A stretch of 64,000 bases of DNA, from positions 4,790,001 through 4,854,000 of the forward strand of contig NZ_CP085173.1 in NCBI RefSeq assembly GCF_020616555.1, given 5' to 3'. The DNA is from Streptomyces longhuiensis. Lineage in GTDB: Bacteria > Actinomycetota > Actinomycetes > Streptomycetales > Streptomycetaceae. The position numbers and the translations under genes were made by a program. How positions within the stretch are numbered: the first letter of the stretch is position 1; each line of letters begins with the position of its first letter. Positions 41,715 through 53,161 of the stretch are shown piece by piece. The notes beneath the pieces are model-generated. The model did not search any database and was not told the origin of the DNA. It was given only the letters and a program-made list of their open reading frames with translations.

Positions 41715-42183
41715 GAGCGGCCTCCTCGGGAGAACCGAACCTTCTCGGTTCATTCCTCTAAATTCTGCACCTTGACCCGCGTTGCCCGAAATGGCGGACG
41801 CGGGTCGAGTCGGTTATAGGACGAACGGCTTGTCCTCGGCACTACAACTACACCATCCGTCCAGCCGCGTCGGCCAAACCGATGGAATTGCCCTCCCAGG
41901 TGTTCATCAGCGACGGAAGCCGATGGACCATGCCATAGCGGACAGTCACGCCACTGTGACGATCAGTCACAGTGGCGCCAGGAGTCACGAGACCCCCCAT
42001 AGCGTGCAATGCTGAGATTTCCGGCTGAACGCGGACGAAAGCAGCCGGGCGGAGTCCTCCCCGGACTCCTTGTCCTATTTTGGCACGAGGAGGGGTGATG
42101 GGCGCAAGGGCGTAGTTAGTGCGGTCCATCACGCTTGGGGCAAAAGCCCGGATCGGGACCTACGTCCCCGCACACCCGTACGG
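41715..42183 (-). promoter_or_regulatory. bldC promoter region with long palindrome
   Basis: This 469-base region has no gene. It carries a perfect 12-base-arm inverted repeat, CGCCACTGTGAC (41949-41960) and GTCACAGTGGCG (41966-41977), about 240 bases upstream of bldC. The core TGTGAC-GATCA-GTCACA resembles Crp-type sites (TGTGA-N6-TCACA) but with one extra spacer base. AT-rich stretches near 41750-41770 and 41815-41825 could hold promoter elements. Confidence 0.6.
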
Positions 42184-43035
42184 TCAGTTCGCGAACTGCC
42201 GGTCCCGCACGGCACGCCAACGCTCCATCAGCCGCGCGTACGCCGCCTCGGCCCCGTCACCGTCACCGCGCCGCAGCGCCTCGATCCCCTCCGCCACGTC
42301 CGCAGCGGAATGATCACCATCCAGATCCTCCGCGGACAAGGCGTGCACCAGGCCGCCGTAGTCGAGTTCGACGAATGAACGCGGATGGAACTCTTCGAGC
42401 CAGCGCCCCACATCGACCAGACCGTCGATCAGCGGCCCCTCGTCCATCGTGTCCCGCAGCGTGCGAAGCCCCCGCGCCACCCGGCGCCGCGCCTGCACCA
42501 TCGGCGTCCGGTAGCGCAGCACCGGCGCCTCCCCGTCCGCGTCCGCGGCCCCCTTGCCGTACTCGCGCTCCTCGTCCGAGACGAGCACGAACCAGTTCAG
42601 CGGGATCTGCCAGGTGGAGGTGCGGATCCAGGGGCGGGCGTCGGGGTTGCGGGCGAGCCAGCGCTCGTAGTCCGCGGCGGACTGCCGGCGCACCACCGGC
42701 GGGAGCACCGCGTCCAGCACCGGTGTCGGCAGGCGGGCCGGCAACTCGTCCAGCGCCTGCCAGCCGCGCAGCCGCGTGCGCCACGGACACACGCACACCA
42801 CGCCGTCCGCCTCGATGACGAACGCGTCGTCGCTCTCGTGCACCGGCACGGGCACCGGTGGCGTCGGCAGCAAGTCGGCCAGCGAGCGGCGCAGTTCGTC
42901 CTGGTAGGAGGGGAGTTCGCGACGCTGCGCGTAGCGCTCCCAGTGGCTTCGCTCGGGCTCGGGGAACGCGGCGAGGGGCTCGTACACGCGCAGATACGAC
43001 GCGTAGGGCACGGTCACCGAAGACACCTTGGGCAC
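42184..43035 (-). CDS. Conserved actinobacterial protein of unknown function
   Basis: A 283-residue soluble protein I cannot assign to a characterised family. It begins VPKVSSVTVPYASYLRVYEPLAAFPEP and has conserved-looking features such as CVCPWRTRLRGWQAL, STWQIPLNWFVLVSDEER and FVELDYGGLVHAL. The C-terminus is helical (EGIEALRRGDGDGAEAAYARLMERW). No signal or membrane segments. GTG 43035 has GGGAGGGAGC 7 bases upstream. It lies between bldC and valine dehydrogenase, a neighbourhood conserved in Streptomyces as far as I recall. It looks like a housekeeping actinobacterial protein rather than acquired DNA. Confidence 0.8.
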   Translation of the reverse strand: MPKVSSVTVPYASYLRVYEPLAAFPEPERSHWERYAQRRELPSYQDELRRSLADLLPTPPVPVPVHESDDAFVIEADGVVCVCPWRTRLRGWQALDELPARLPTPVLDAVLPPVVRRQSAADYERWLARNPDARPWIRTSTWQIPLNWFVLVSDEEREYGKGAADADGEAPVLRYRTPMVQARRRVARGLRTLRDTMDEGPLIDGLVDVGRWLEEFHPRSFVELDYGGLVHALSAEDLDGDHSAADVAEGIEALRRGDGDGAEAAYARLMERWRAVRDRQFAN

Positions 43036-43255
43036 GGCTGCTCCCTCCCCCGGACTGCGCCTGGAAAACACTCCAAATCGTCCCATGGCCGAAGGTGAAC
43101 GCACCTGGCCGGACACGCGCGTACTCCAGGAGAGGGTGATCCTCGGCACTGCGCATCTGGCGGCTCGGCGCAGGCTCTAGTCTCTTGCCCAACGGGACCC
43201 GCCACCCGTACGGGCACCGTCTCCAACCGCCGCTACTTACCCGGGAGTCACCACA

Positions 43256-44347
43256 GTGACCGACGTAACCGGCGCCCCTGCCGATGTTCTGCACACCCTG
43301 TTCCACTCGGAACAGGGCGGCCATGAGCAAGTAGTGCTCTGCCAGGACCGCGCCAGTGGCCTCAAGGCCGTCATCGCCCTCCACAACACCGCCCTGGGCC
43401 CCGCCCTCGGCGGCACCCGCTTCTACCCGTACGCGAACGAGGCGGAGGCCGTCGCCGACGCCCTGAACCTCTCGCGCGGGATGTCGTACAAGAACGCCAT
43501 GGCCGGCCTCGACCACGGCGGCGGCAAGGCCGTGATCATCGGTGACCCCGAGACGATCAAGAGCGAGGAACTGCTGCTCGCCTACGGCCGCTTCGTCGCC
43601 TCGCTCGGCGGGCGCTACGTGACGGCGTGCGACGTCGGCACCTACGTCGCCGACATGGACGTCGTCGCGCGCGAGTGCCGCTGGACGACCGGGCGCTCCC
43701 CGGAGAACGGCGGCGCAGGCGACTCGTCCGTGCTCACCGCCTTCGGTGTCTTCCAGGGCATGCGGGCCTCCGCCCAGCACCTGTGGGGCGACCCGACGCT
43801 GCGCGGCCGCAAGGTCGGCGTCGCGGGCGTCGGCAAGGTCGGGCACCACCTCGTGGAGCACCTCCTCACGGACGGCGCCGAGGTCGTGATCACGGATGTG
43901 CGCGAGGAGTCCGTACGGCGGATTCAGGACAAGCACCCGTCCGTGCAGGCGGTGGCGGACACCGAGGCGCTCATCAGCACCGGGGGCCTCGACATCTACG
44001 CCCCGTGCGCTCTCGGCGGCGCGCTCGACGACGACTCCGTCCCGGTCCTCACGGCGAAGATCGTCTGCGGCGCGGCCAACAACCAGCTCGCCCACCCGGG
44101 CGTGGAGAAGGACCTCGCCGACCGCGGGATCCTCTACGCGCCCGACTACGTCGTGAACGCCGGCGGAGTGATCCAGGTCGCCGACGAGCTGCACGGCTTC
44201 GACTTCGACCGGTGCAAGGCCAAGGCGTCGAAGATCTTCGACACGACGCTGGCCATATTCGCGCGTGCGAAGGAGGACGGGATTCCGCCGGCCGCCGCGG
44301 CCGACAGGATCGCCGAGCAGCGCATGGCGGAGGCCCGCCGCCGCTGA
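43256..44347 (+). CDS. vdh: Valine (leucine-type) dehydrogenase
   Basis: A 363-residue NAD-dependent amino-acid dehydrogenase of the Glu/Leu/Phe/Val family. It deaminates branched-chain amino acids to 2-oxo acids, feeding fatty-acid and macrolide precursors in Streptomyces. Catalytic lysines are Lys79 (MSYKNAMAG) and Lys91 (DHGGGKAVI); the dinucleotide-binding motif is [19 protein letters not shown] 43256 has GGGAG upstream. It is divergent from the unknown gene at 43035. A long-loop hairpin with 11-base arms (GAGCGACCCGC 44364-44374, GCGGGTCGCTC 44409-44419) just past the stop may act as terminator. Confidence 0.94.
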   Translation: MTDVTGAPADVLHTLFHSEQGGHEQVVLCQDRASGLKAVIALHNTALGPALGGTRFYPYANEAEAVADALNLSRGMSYKNAMAGLDHGGGKAVIIGDPETIKSEELLLAYGRFVASLGGRYVTACDVGTYVADMDVVARECRWTTGRSPENGGAGDSSVLTAFGVFQGMRASAQHLWGDPTLRGRKVGVAGVGKVGHHLVEHLLTDGAEVVITDVREESVRRIQDKHPSVQAVADTEALISTGGLDIYAPCALGGALDDDSVPVLTAKIVCGAANNQLAHPGVEKDLADRGILYAPDYVVNAGGVIQVADELHGFDFDRCKAKASKIFDTTLAIFARAKEDGIPPAAAADRIAEQRMAEARRR

Positions 44348-44363
44348 CGTTGAGGGTGCCCGG

Positions 44364-44419
44364 GAGCGACCCGCGGGCGGATACGGGAGACAAGACTCAC
44401 GCCCATCGGCGGGTCGCTC
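44364..44419 (+). terminator. Candidate terminator of vdh
   Basis: Perfect 11-base arms GAGCGACCCGC and GCGGGTCGCTC separated by 34 bases, followed by AAGAAGAGGTTAAAA. The long loop makes this weaker than typical terminators, so processing or regulatory roles are alternatives. Confidence 0.45.
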
Positions 44420-44636
44420 GCCAAGAAGAGGTTAAAATCGCAGCTGACCAGCGAGGACAGGGCACCTTGCTGGTCCTGCGCCCAGGCGCGTCCTGCGGGC
44501 GACGTACCGTATGGCCGCGGGAGCAGGTACCGTGGAAGCCCTAAGGACGGGTCTCTCTGCGGAGAGCCCGTTCGAGATCATGAACGCGTGTCAAGACTCT
44601 GGGGCCGTCGAGCCCCGTCACCGAGGGGGTCGAGCC

Positions 44637-44894
44637 ATGGGGCGCGGCCGGGCAAAGGCCAAGCAGACGAAGGTCGCCCGCCAGCTGAAGTACAGCAGCG
44701 GCGGGACTGACCTCTCGCGTCTGGCCAATGAGCTGGGCGCTTCGACCTCGAATCAGCCGCCGAATGGCGAGCCGTTCGAGGACGACGACGAGGAAGACGA
44801 CCCGTACGCCCAGTACGCGGATCTGTATAACGACGACGAGGATGACGAGGACTCGGACGAGTCCGGTCCCTCGTCGCAGCGCCGCGGCGCTTGA
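44637..44894 (+). CDS. DUF3073 family small acidic protein
   Basis: An 85-residue protein of the actinobacterial DUF3073 family. The basic N-terminus MGRGRAKAKQTKVARQLKYS is the conserved block, followed by DLSRLANELG, then a strongly acidic disordered tail (EDDDEEDDPYAQYADLYNDD). The charge split suggests nucleic-acid or ribosome contact, but function is unknown. ATG 44637 has GAGGGGG upstream. A terminator follows at 44966. It sits convergent to purM. Confidence 0.88.
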   Translation: MGRGRAKAKQTKVARQLKYSSGGTDLSRLANELGASTSNQPPNGEPFEDDDEEDDPYAQYADLYNDDEDDEDSDESGPSSQRRGA

Positions 44895-44965
44895 CCTCGC
44901 AGTCCTGCAGTCTGCAGTCCAGCAGTAGTTCTTCGCAGTTCTCGTTTTCGTAGCAACTGCACTTC

Positions 44966-45004
44966 ACCCGGTCCGGGGTGGTCACACCGCCGGACCGGGT
45001 TTTG
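44966..45004 (+). terminator. Terminator between DUF3073 gene and purM
   Basis: ACCCGGTCCGG (44966-44976) pairs with CCGGACCGGGT (44990-45000) and is followed by TTTTG on the plus strand. It lies between convergent genes. Confidence 0.82.
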
Positions 45005-45020
45005 TGCTGCCCTGCGGGCC

Positions 45021-46094
45021 TTACTTGCTGTAGTCACCCGTGAGCGCCGCGCCCGTGGTGTGCTCGCCGCGCTCGGTGATCTCACCGGCGACCCACGAGT
45101 CCACGCCGCGGTCGGCGAGCGTCGCGAGCGCGGAGTCCACCGCGTCCTGGGGGACGATCGCCATCATGCCGACGCCCATGTTCAGCGTCTTCTCGAGCTC
45201 CAGGCGCTCCACGGCGCCGGCCTTGCCGACAAGGTCGAAGATCGCGCCGGGGGCCCACGTGGAGCGGTCCACGGTGGCGTGCAGGCCGTCCGGGATGACC
45301 CGGGCCAGGTTGGCCGCGAGGCCGCCGCCCGTGATGTGGCTGTACGCGTGGACGTCCGTGGTGCGGGTCAGCGCCAGGCAGTCCAGCGAGTAGATCTTGG
45401 TGGGCTCCAGAAGCTCCTCGCCGAGCGTGCGGCCGAGCTCCTCGATGTGCTGGTCGAGCTTCAGGTTCGCGCGGTCGAAGAGGACGTGGCGGACCAGCGA
45501 GTACCCGTTCGAGTGAAGGCCGGAGGACGCCATGGCGATCACCGCGTCACCCGTACGGATGCGATCCGGGCCGAGCAGCCGGTCGGCCTCCACGACGCCG
45601 GTGCCGGCGCCCGCGACGTCGAAGTCGTCCGGGCCTAGCAGGCCCGGGTGCTCCGCGGTCTCGCCGCCGACGAGGGAGCAGCCGGCGAGGACACAGCCCT
45701 CGGCGATGCCCTTCACGATGGCGGCGACACGCTCGGGGTGCACCTTGCCGACGCAGATGTAGTCGGTCATGAACAGCGGCTCGGCGCCGCACACCACGAT
45801 GTCGTCCATGACCATCGCGACGAGGTCGTGACCGATGGTGTCGTACACGCCGAGGCGGCGGGCGATGTCGACCTTCGTGCCGACTCCGTCCGTGGCGGAG
45901 GCGAGCAGCGGACGCTCGTAACGCTTGAAGGCGGAGGCGTCGAAGAGGCCGGCGAATCCGCCGAGACCGCCGAGGCCGGCGACCTCGGGGCGCTGCGTCT
46001 TCTTCACCCACTCCTTCATCAGTTCGACGGCGCGGTCGCCCGCTTCGATGTCGACGCCCGCGGACGCATAGCTGGCACCAGGTGTCTCAGACAT
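45021..46094 (-). CDS. purM: Phosphoribosylformylglycinamidine cyclo-ligase (AIR synthetase)
   Basis: A 357-residue enzyme closing the imidazole ring: FGAM + ATP gives AIR, the fifth step of purine synthesis. Diagnostic stretches are YASAGVDIEAGDRAVELMK at the N-terminus, LLASATDGVGTKVDIARR, MVMDDIVVCGAEPLFMTDYI, GCSLVGGETAEHPG and SSGLHSNGYSLVR. Length is normal. ATG 46094 is 34 bases behind purF on the same strand, so purF-purM form an operon. The gene is followed by the convergent DUF3073 gene. Confidence 0.97.
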   Translation of the reverse strand: MSETPGASYASAGVDIEAGDRAVELMKEWVKKTQRPEVAGLGGLGGFAGLFDASAFKRYERPLLASATDGVGTKVDIARRLGVYDTIGHDLVAMVMDDIVVCGAEPLFMTDYICVGKVHPERVAAIVKGIAEGCVLAGCSLVGGETAEHPGLLGPDDFDVAGAGTGVVEADRLLGPDRIRTGDAVIAMASSGLHSNGYSLVRHVLFDRANLKLDQHIEELGRTLGEELLEPTKIYSLDCLALTRTTDVHAYSHITGGGLAANLARVIPDGLHATVDRSTWAPGAIFDLVGKAGAVERLELEKTLNMGVGMMAIVPQDAVDSALATLADRGVDSWVAGEITERGEHTTGAALTGDYSK

Positions 46095-46128
46095 GGCTTG
46101 AGAACTTTCGTGTCGTACGACGGGGGTC

Positions 46129-47655
46129 TTACGGGCGACGGAGGGCGTCGGTGGCGGCGGTGTTCGCCGGTCCTGCCGCGAGCTCGGTCTCCAGGAGCTG
46201 CTTGCCGAGCAGCTCGGGGTCGGGGAGATCCATCGGGTACTCGCCGTCGAAGCAGGCGCGGCAGAGGTTCGGCTTGTCGATGGTCGTGGCCTCGATCATG
46301 CCGTCGATGGAGATGTAGGAGAGGGAGTCGGCGCCCAGGGACTTGCCGATCTCGTCGATCGACATGCCGTTGGCGATCAGCTCGGCGCGCGTCGCGAAGT
46401 CGATGCCGAAGAAGCAGGGCCACTTCACGGGGGGAGAGGAGATCCGGATGTGGATCTCGGCCGCGCCCGCTTCGCGGAGCATGCGGACCAGGGCGCGCTG
46501 GGTGTTGCCGCGCACGATCGAGTCGTCGACGACGACCAGCCGCTTGCCCTTGATGACTTCCTTGAGCGGGTTGAGCTTCAGCCGGATACCGAGCTGCCGG
46601 ATGGTCTGCGAGGGCTGGATGAAGGTCCGGCCGACGTACGCGTTCTTGACCAGTCCCGCGCCGAACGGAATGCCGGAGGCCTCCGCGTAACCGATCGCGG
46701 CGGGGGTGCCCGATTCCGGCGTCGCTATGACCAGGTCGGCCTCGACCGGTGCTTCCTTGGCGAGTTTGCGGCCCATCTCCACACGGGAGAGGTACACGTT
46801 CCGCCCGGCGATGTCGGTGTCGGGGCGGGCCAGGTACACGTACTCGAAGACACAGCCCTTGGGCTTCGCTTCTGCGAATCGGGAGGTGCGCAGGCCGTTC
46901 TCGTCGATGGCGACGAACTCGCCCGGCTCGATCTCGCGCACGTAGCTGGCGCCGCAGATGTCGAGCGCGGCGGACTCGGAGGCGACGACCCAGCCGCGCT
47001 CCAGCCGGCCGAGGACCAGCGGGCGGATGCCCTGCGGGTCACGGGCCGCGTAGAGGGTGTGCTCGTCCATGAAGACGAGGGAGAAGGCGCCCCGAACATC
47101 CGGAAGGATCTTGGCGGCGGCGTCCTCGATGGTCAGCGGCTTGCCGTCGTCGTCGACCTGGCCCGCGAGGAGCGCGGTGACGAGGTCGGTGTCGTTGGTC
47201 GCCGCGAGCTGGGTGTTGCGGCCGTTCTCCTTGGGGAGGGCCGCAACCATCTCGGCGAGCTGCGCCGTGTTGACCAGGTTGCCGTTGTGGCCGAGCGCGA
47301 TCGAGCCGTGCGCGGTGGCACGGAACGTCGGCTGGGCGTTCTCCCACACGGAGGCGCCGGTGGTCGAGTAGCGGGCGTGACCGACCGCGATATGACCTTG
47401 GAGCGAACTGAGGGAGGTCTCGTCGAAGACCTGGGACACGAGGCCCATGTCCTTGAAGACGAGAATCTGGGAGCCGTTGCTCACCGCGATTCCCGCGGAT
47501 TCCTGACCTCGATGCTGGAGGGCGTAGAGCCCGAAGTAAGTCAGCTTGGCGACCTCTTCACCGGGAGCCCAGACACCGAAGACGCCACAAGCGTCCTGGG
47601 GGCCTTTCTCGCCGGGGAGCAGATCATGATTGAGTCGACCGTCACCACGTGGCAC
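46129..47655 (-). CDS. purF: Amidophosphoribosyltransferase
   Basis: A 508-residue first-step enzyme of purine synthesis, converting PRPP and glutamine into phosphoribosylamine. A propeptide of about 22 residues precedes the catalytic cysteine in QDACGVFGVWAPG, as in Bacillus-type PurF, which matures by autocleavage. Cysteines for a [4Fe-4S] cluster are spread as GCVFEY, WPCFFG and NLCRACFDGEYPM. The PRPP loop is VVVDDSIVRGNT. GTG 47655 matches the usual N-terminus PRGDGRLNHDLLPGEKG; a GTG at 47709 would add 18 residues. It heads the purF-purM operon. The 540 bases upstream contain a 36-base tandem repeat. Confidence 0.96.
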   Translation of the reverse strand: MPRGDGRLNHDLLPGEKGPQDACGVFGVWAPGEEVAKLTYFGLYALQHRGQESAGIAVSNGSQILVFKDMGLVSQVFDETSLSSLQGHIAVGHARYSTTGASVWENAQPTFRATAHGSIALGHNGNLVNTAQLAEMVAALPKENGRNTQLAATNDTDLVTALLAGQVDDDGKPLTIEDAAAKILPDVRGAFSLVFMDEHTLYAARDPQGIRPLVLGRLERGWVVASESAALDICGASYVREIEPGEFVAIDENGLRTSRFAEAKPKGCVFEYVYLARPDTDIAGRNVYLSRVEMGRKLAKEAPVEADLVIATPESGTPAAIGYAEASGIPFGAGLVKNAYVGRTFIQPSQTIRQLGIRLKLNPLKEVIKGKRLVVVDDSIVRGNTQRALVRMLREAGAAEIHIRISSPPVKWPCFFGIDFATRAELIANGMSIDEIGKSLGADSLSYISIDGMIEATTIDKPNLCRACFDGEYPMDLPDPELLGKQLLETELAAGPANTAATDALRRP

Positions 47656-48196
47656 GCCACCGAGTGTAGGCGAGATCGACCACTGGTCCGAATTGGCGAA
47701 CGTGATCACGCGCCTGGTCGAGCCGCTTGCGCCCGCCCCTGGGGCAGTGGCCCGGGGACGCTTCGCCCCTCACCGACCCACTTGCGCCCGCCCTGCCCCT
47801 TCGGCGCGATCACCGCGCTGACCTGGTTCTTCGTGTGCTACGGGCAGTGCCGGGCGGGCTCGAGGGCGGCGTCGGAGGCGCGTGCGGGGCGGTGGGAGTC
47901 GGTGGGGGCGGCGCCGGGCGCGACGGCGGGTGCGAGTGTGACGGAATTCGCTGCGGAGGTGCGGGGGGGCGGGGACGGAGGCCGGGGCCGGGGATGGAGG
48001 AGCCGGCGGCCGAGAGCCGGGCACCAGGCAGAGGGGAGCCAGGGACCGAGGGCCGGGCACCAGGTGGAGGGGAGCCGGCGGCCGAGAGCCGGGCACCAGG
48101 CAGAGGGGAGCCAGGGACCGGGAGCCGGCACCAGGCAGGTGGCCGGGCACCAGGCAGAGGGGAGCCAGGGACCGAGGGCCCCGTGGTGCTGTCCGG
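47656..48196. other. purF upstream region
   Basis: The 541-base gap between the META-domain gene and purF has no supported gene. The half next to purF (47656-47960) should carry its promoter; I see no convincing purine-repressor site. The distal half is occupied by the tandem repeat at 47993-48180. Confidence 0.5.
47993..48180. repeat. 36-base imperfect tandem repeat (minisatellite)
   Basis: Units beginning GCCGGGCACCAGGCAGAGG start at 48016, 48052, 48088, 48124 (shortened) and 48142, so the period is 36 bases with a final half-period of 18. The copies at 48016-48050 and 48142-48176 are identical over 35 bases. Two alternating second halves occur (AGCCAGGGACCG and AGCCGGCGGCCG). A partial unit precedes the first. 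There are no unique spacers, so this is not CRISPR. Confidence 0.88.
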
Positions 48197-49006
48197 TCAG
48201 TCGCGGCCGGCTCCCGCCGCGGCGCCGGTTCCGTCGGGGGCCGTCAGCGTGAGCGTGCGGCCCTGGATCTCGTACGACAGCTTCTGGGCGAAGAGCTTCA
48301 GGAGGGCGCGTTCGGTGTCCATGCGTGGGCCCTGGCAGAGCACGCGGGTCGTGACGGGCCTGCCGAGCGTGAGGTGGCCGTCGCCGAACTCGGCCTTCGC
48401 GCGGAAGCGGTTGCAGCCGAGGCTGCCGGTGGCGGTGCCGTCCTCGCCCGCCTTGCTCCCCTTTTCGAAGGTCATCCTGGCCCGGCCCGCCACCTCCTTC
48501 GGCAGTGAGGTCGCGACGTCGTCGGAGATCAGGCTCGTGACGGTCCACTCGGTGCCGGTCAGCGGGGCCGGACGCTCCTTGACCAGGGCGATCGTGTCGC
48601 CGTCGTCGGTGGTGAGGGTGAGGTGGTCACCGTCGGTCCTGGCCTTGTTGCTGCCGCCGATGGCCCGGCTGAAGGTCTTCTCGAAGTCCCGCTGCTTCTT
48701 GTCCGTGCACATCGACATCGTCACGGTGCTCCTGCCGATACGGATCGTGTCGCCGTCGATCTCGGCCTCCGCGTCGAAGCTGTTGCAGCCGTTGTAGCCG
48801 CGCGCCCGGTCCTCCGAGGGGAACTCCACGTACGCGCTCTCGGGGGCCTGTGCGGTGGCGCCGTCGACGGTGACGCTCTCGACGTTCCAGCGGACCCCGG
48901 TGACGGGCGCACCCCCGACGGACACGGTCTGTGATCCGCACGCCGCGACGGCCGCGAGGGGGAGGAGCGCGGCCAGGACGGTGAGGTTCCGGGATTGCGT
49001 GTGCAT
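48197..49006 (-). CDS. META-domain lipoprotein
   Basis: A 269-residue exported lipoprotein. The signal MHTQSRNLTVLAALLPLAAVAAC ends in a lipobox cysteine. Two META (HslJ-like) domains follow: the first around VRWNVESVTVDG ... YNGCNSFDAEAEIDG ... MSMCTD, the second around GTEWTVTSLISDD ... LGCNRFRAKAEFGDG ... TRVLCQGP. The paired cysteines in NGCN/MSMC-type positions could form a disulphide. HslJ-like domains occur in heat-shock and envelope-stress proteins. ATG 49006 lacks a strong ribosome site. It follows the enzyme gene at 49057 by 50 bases, likely one operon. Confidence 0.87.
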   Translation of the reverse strand: MHTQSRNLTVLAALLPLAAVAACGSQTVSVGGAPVTGVRWNVESVTVDGATAQAPESAYVEFPSEDRARGYNGCNSFDAEAEIDGDTIRIGRSTVTMSMCTDKKQRDFEKTFSRAIGGSNKARTDGDHLTLTTDDGDTIALVKERPAPLTGTEWTVTSLISDDVATSLPKEVAGRARMTFEKGSKAGEDGTATGSLGCNRFRAKAEFGDGHLTLGRPVTTRVLCQGPRMDTERALLKLFAQKLSYEIQGRTLTLTAPDGTGAAAGAGRD

Positions 49007-49056
49007 GGCGCTTGGACGGGTCGGGTGGGCGGATCGGTTCCCCCCGGTCACGAGAG

Positions 49057-49851
49057 CTAGCCCATCAGGGGCAGCAGCTTGCTGAGATCGGCCCGTTCGC
49101 CGCTCGCGCTGACCTTCGCGTCGTCCAGGGCGGCGCCCCACCCGACGCGTCCGGTGGCGAGGCGGATCCAGGTGAGCGGGTCCGTCTCGACGACGTTCGG
49201 CGGGGTGCCGCGGGTGTGGCGGGGGCCCTCGACGCACTGGACGACGGCGAACGGCGGGATCCGCACCTCGGTCGACGCGCCGGGCGCCTTCACGGCGAGG
49301 GCGTCGGCGAGCAACCGGGTGCAGGCGGCGAGCGCCTGACGGTCGTACGGGACGCCGAGGCCGGGCAGCGCGTCGTTCAGGTCGTCGGTGTGGACGACGA
49401 GTTCGACGGTACGGGTGACGAGGAAGTCGGCGAGGGTCATGGCGCCGAAGCGGGTGGGGATCAGGCGGGTGTCGGGGGCCTCGGCCAGGGCCTCCTCGAT
49501 ACGGGCCGTGGTACGCGCGAAGAGCTCCGCCGGCTGCGCGCTCGCGGCGAGTTCACGGGTGCCGCCGGCGATGGCGTCGGACTCGGTCGCGGTGCCCGAC
49601 GGCCAGTCCAGGAGCGGGAGTTCATGCGTGGCCGGCTCCGGCATCTCCAGCCCCCTGGCCACCGCGCCGACCGCCATCGTGACGTGCGCCGCCAACTCCC
49701 TGACGGTCCAGTCGCCGAGCCGGGTCGGGGCGCTGAGCTGGTCTCCCGTGAGGCCCGCCACCGCTTCCCGTACGTGCGCGAACTGCGCGAGGACGGCCGT
49801 ACGGATCTTGGCGGAGTCATAGGAGCGGGCGCGCTTCTTGGCCGGTGACAT
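49057..49851 (-). CDS. Mycothiol-dependent maleylpyruvate-isomerase-family protein
   Basis: A 264-residue protein with the DinB-like four-helix N-terminal domain of the maleylpyruvate isomerase family (about 15-165): VLAQFAHVREAVAGLTGDQLSAPTRLGDWTVRELAAHV, with metal-ligand histidines in AAHVTM and VVHTDDL. A sterol-carrier-protein-like C-terminal domain follows (175-264), with TDPLTWIRLATGRV. Members use mycothiol as cofactor in isomerisation or transfer reactions; the substrate is unknown here. ATG 49851. It probably heads an operon with the META lipoprotein. Confidence 0.85.
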   Translation of the reverse strand: MSPAKKRARSYDSAKIRTAVLAQFAHVREAVAGLTGDQLSAPTRLGDWTVRELAAHVTMAVGAVARGLEMPEPATHELPLLDWPSGTATESDAIAGGTRELAASAQPAELFARTTARIEEALAEAPDTRLIPTRFGAMTLADFLVTRTVELVVHTDDLNDALPGLGVPYDRQALAACTRLLADALAVKAPGASTEVRIPPFAVVQCVEGPRHTRGTPPNVVETDPLTWIRLATGRVGWGAALDDAKVSASGERADLSKLLPLMG

Positions 49852-49898
49852 GGGGCGAGCCTATGCCTTGTGCGCCAGGCCCATGCCGTACGGACGAA

Positions 49899-49936
49899 AG
49901 GCCCCACCCCGGCAGTTCACAGCCCGGGTGGGGCCT
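49899..49936 (-). terminator. Terminator after purSQL
   Basis: AGGCCCCACCC (49899-49909) pairs with GGGTGGGGCCT (49926-49936), with extra CGG/CCG pairing inside. On the minus strand it is followed by TTTCG. It lies 33 bases past the purL stop. Confidence 0.82.
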
Positions 49937-49968
49937 ACGCGCGTACGGAACCCGTACAGGAACGATCG

Positions 49969-52214
<2,246 letters not shown>

Positions 52215-52218
<4 letters not shown>

Positions 52219-52898
52219 GAGGCGGCGACCAGCTTCTTGAGGATCGAGGTGAAGAAGGGGAGGCCGTCGGTGCGACCGGAGCCGACGAGCGGCTCGACGG
52301 CGTGCTCCGGGTGCGGCATCAGACCGACGACGTTGCCCGCCTCGTTCGTGATGCCGGCGATGTCGCGGAGCGAACCGTTCGGGTTGAAGCCGACGTAACG
52401 CAAGGCGACGCGGCCCTCCGCCTCCAGCATGTCCAGCGTGTGCTCGTCGGCGACGTAGCGGCCGTCCATGTTCTTCAGCGGGATGTGGATCTCCTGGCCG
52501 GCCGTGTAGTCGGCGGTCCAGGCGGTGTCCGTGTTCTCCACGCGCAGCTTCTGGTCACGGCAGATGAAGTGCAGATGGTCGTTGCCGAGCATCGCGCCGG
52601 GGAGCAGGTGCGCCTCGGTGAGGACCTGGAAGCCATTGCAGATACCGAGAACGGGAAGACCCGCCTTGGCCTGGTCGACGACGCTCTCCATCACCGGGGA
52701 GAACCGGGAGATGGCACCCGCCCGCAGATAGTCGCCGTAGGAGAATCCACCGGGCAGGACGACCGCGTCGACCTGCTTCAGATCCTTGTCCTTGTGCCAG
52801 AGGGCTACGGGTTCCGCGCCGGCGAGTCGGATCGCGCGCTGCGTGTCCCGGTCGTCGAGGGAACCGGGAAAGGTGACGACTCCAATACGAGCGGTCAC
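52215..52898 (-). CDS. purQ: Phosphoribosylformylglycinamidine synthase, glutaminase PurQ
   Basis: A 227-residue class I glutamine amidotransferase delivering ammonia to PurL. The catalytic cysteine is in [13 protein letters not shown], and the His-Glu pair in [12 protein letters not shown]-terminus [20 protein letters not shown] is typical. GTG 52898 overlaps the purS stop by 4 bases (GTGA), and its own stop overlaps purL, giving a tightly coupled purS-purQ-purL operon. Confidence 0.97.
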
Positions 52899-53161
52899 TT
52901 TTCTGCCCCCACCGCGGGTTCTTCCACCTTCACGGTGAAGTTCTCGATCACGGTGTTGGCGAGGAACGTGTCGGCCAACTCATGGATACGGGCGAGGACC
53001 GCATCGTCGACGGGCCCGTCAACCTCGAGTTCGAATCGCTTTCCCTGACGTACGTCGGAGATGCCCTCGAAACCGAGGCGCGGCAGTGCACGCTGCACCG
53101 CCTGGCCCTGGGGGTCGAGGATCTCCGGCTTGAGCATGACGTCGACTACGACGCGTGCCAC
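52895..53161 (-). CDS. purS: Phosphoribosylformylglycinamidine synthase subunit PurS
   Basis: An 88-residue dimeric subunit that bridges PurL and PurQ and helps channel ammonia. Sequence [20 protein letters not shown] and [19 protein letters not shown] are characteristic. I choose GTG 53161, with GGGAG about 6 bases upstream, over the GTG at 53167, which has no room for a ribosome site. First gene of the operon; divergent from the lsr2 paralogue. Confidence 0.95.
   Translation of the reverse strand: MARVVVDVMLKPEILDPQGQAVQRALPRLGFEGISDVRQGKRFELEVDGPVDDAVLARIHELADTFLANTVIENFTVKVEEPAVGAEK

Noticed and set aside
47993..48180. CRISPR-like array
   Set aside because: Units are directly adjacent with no unique spacers and no cas genes are in the window.
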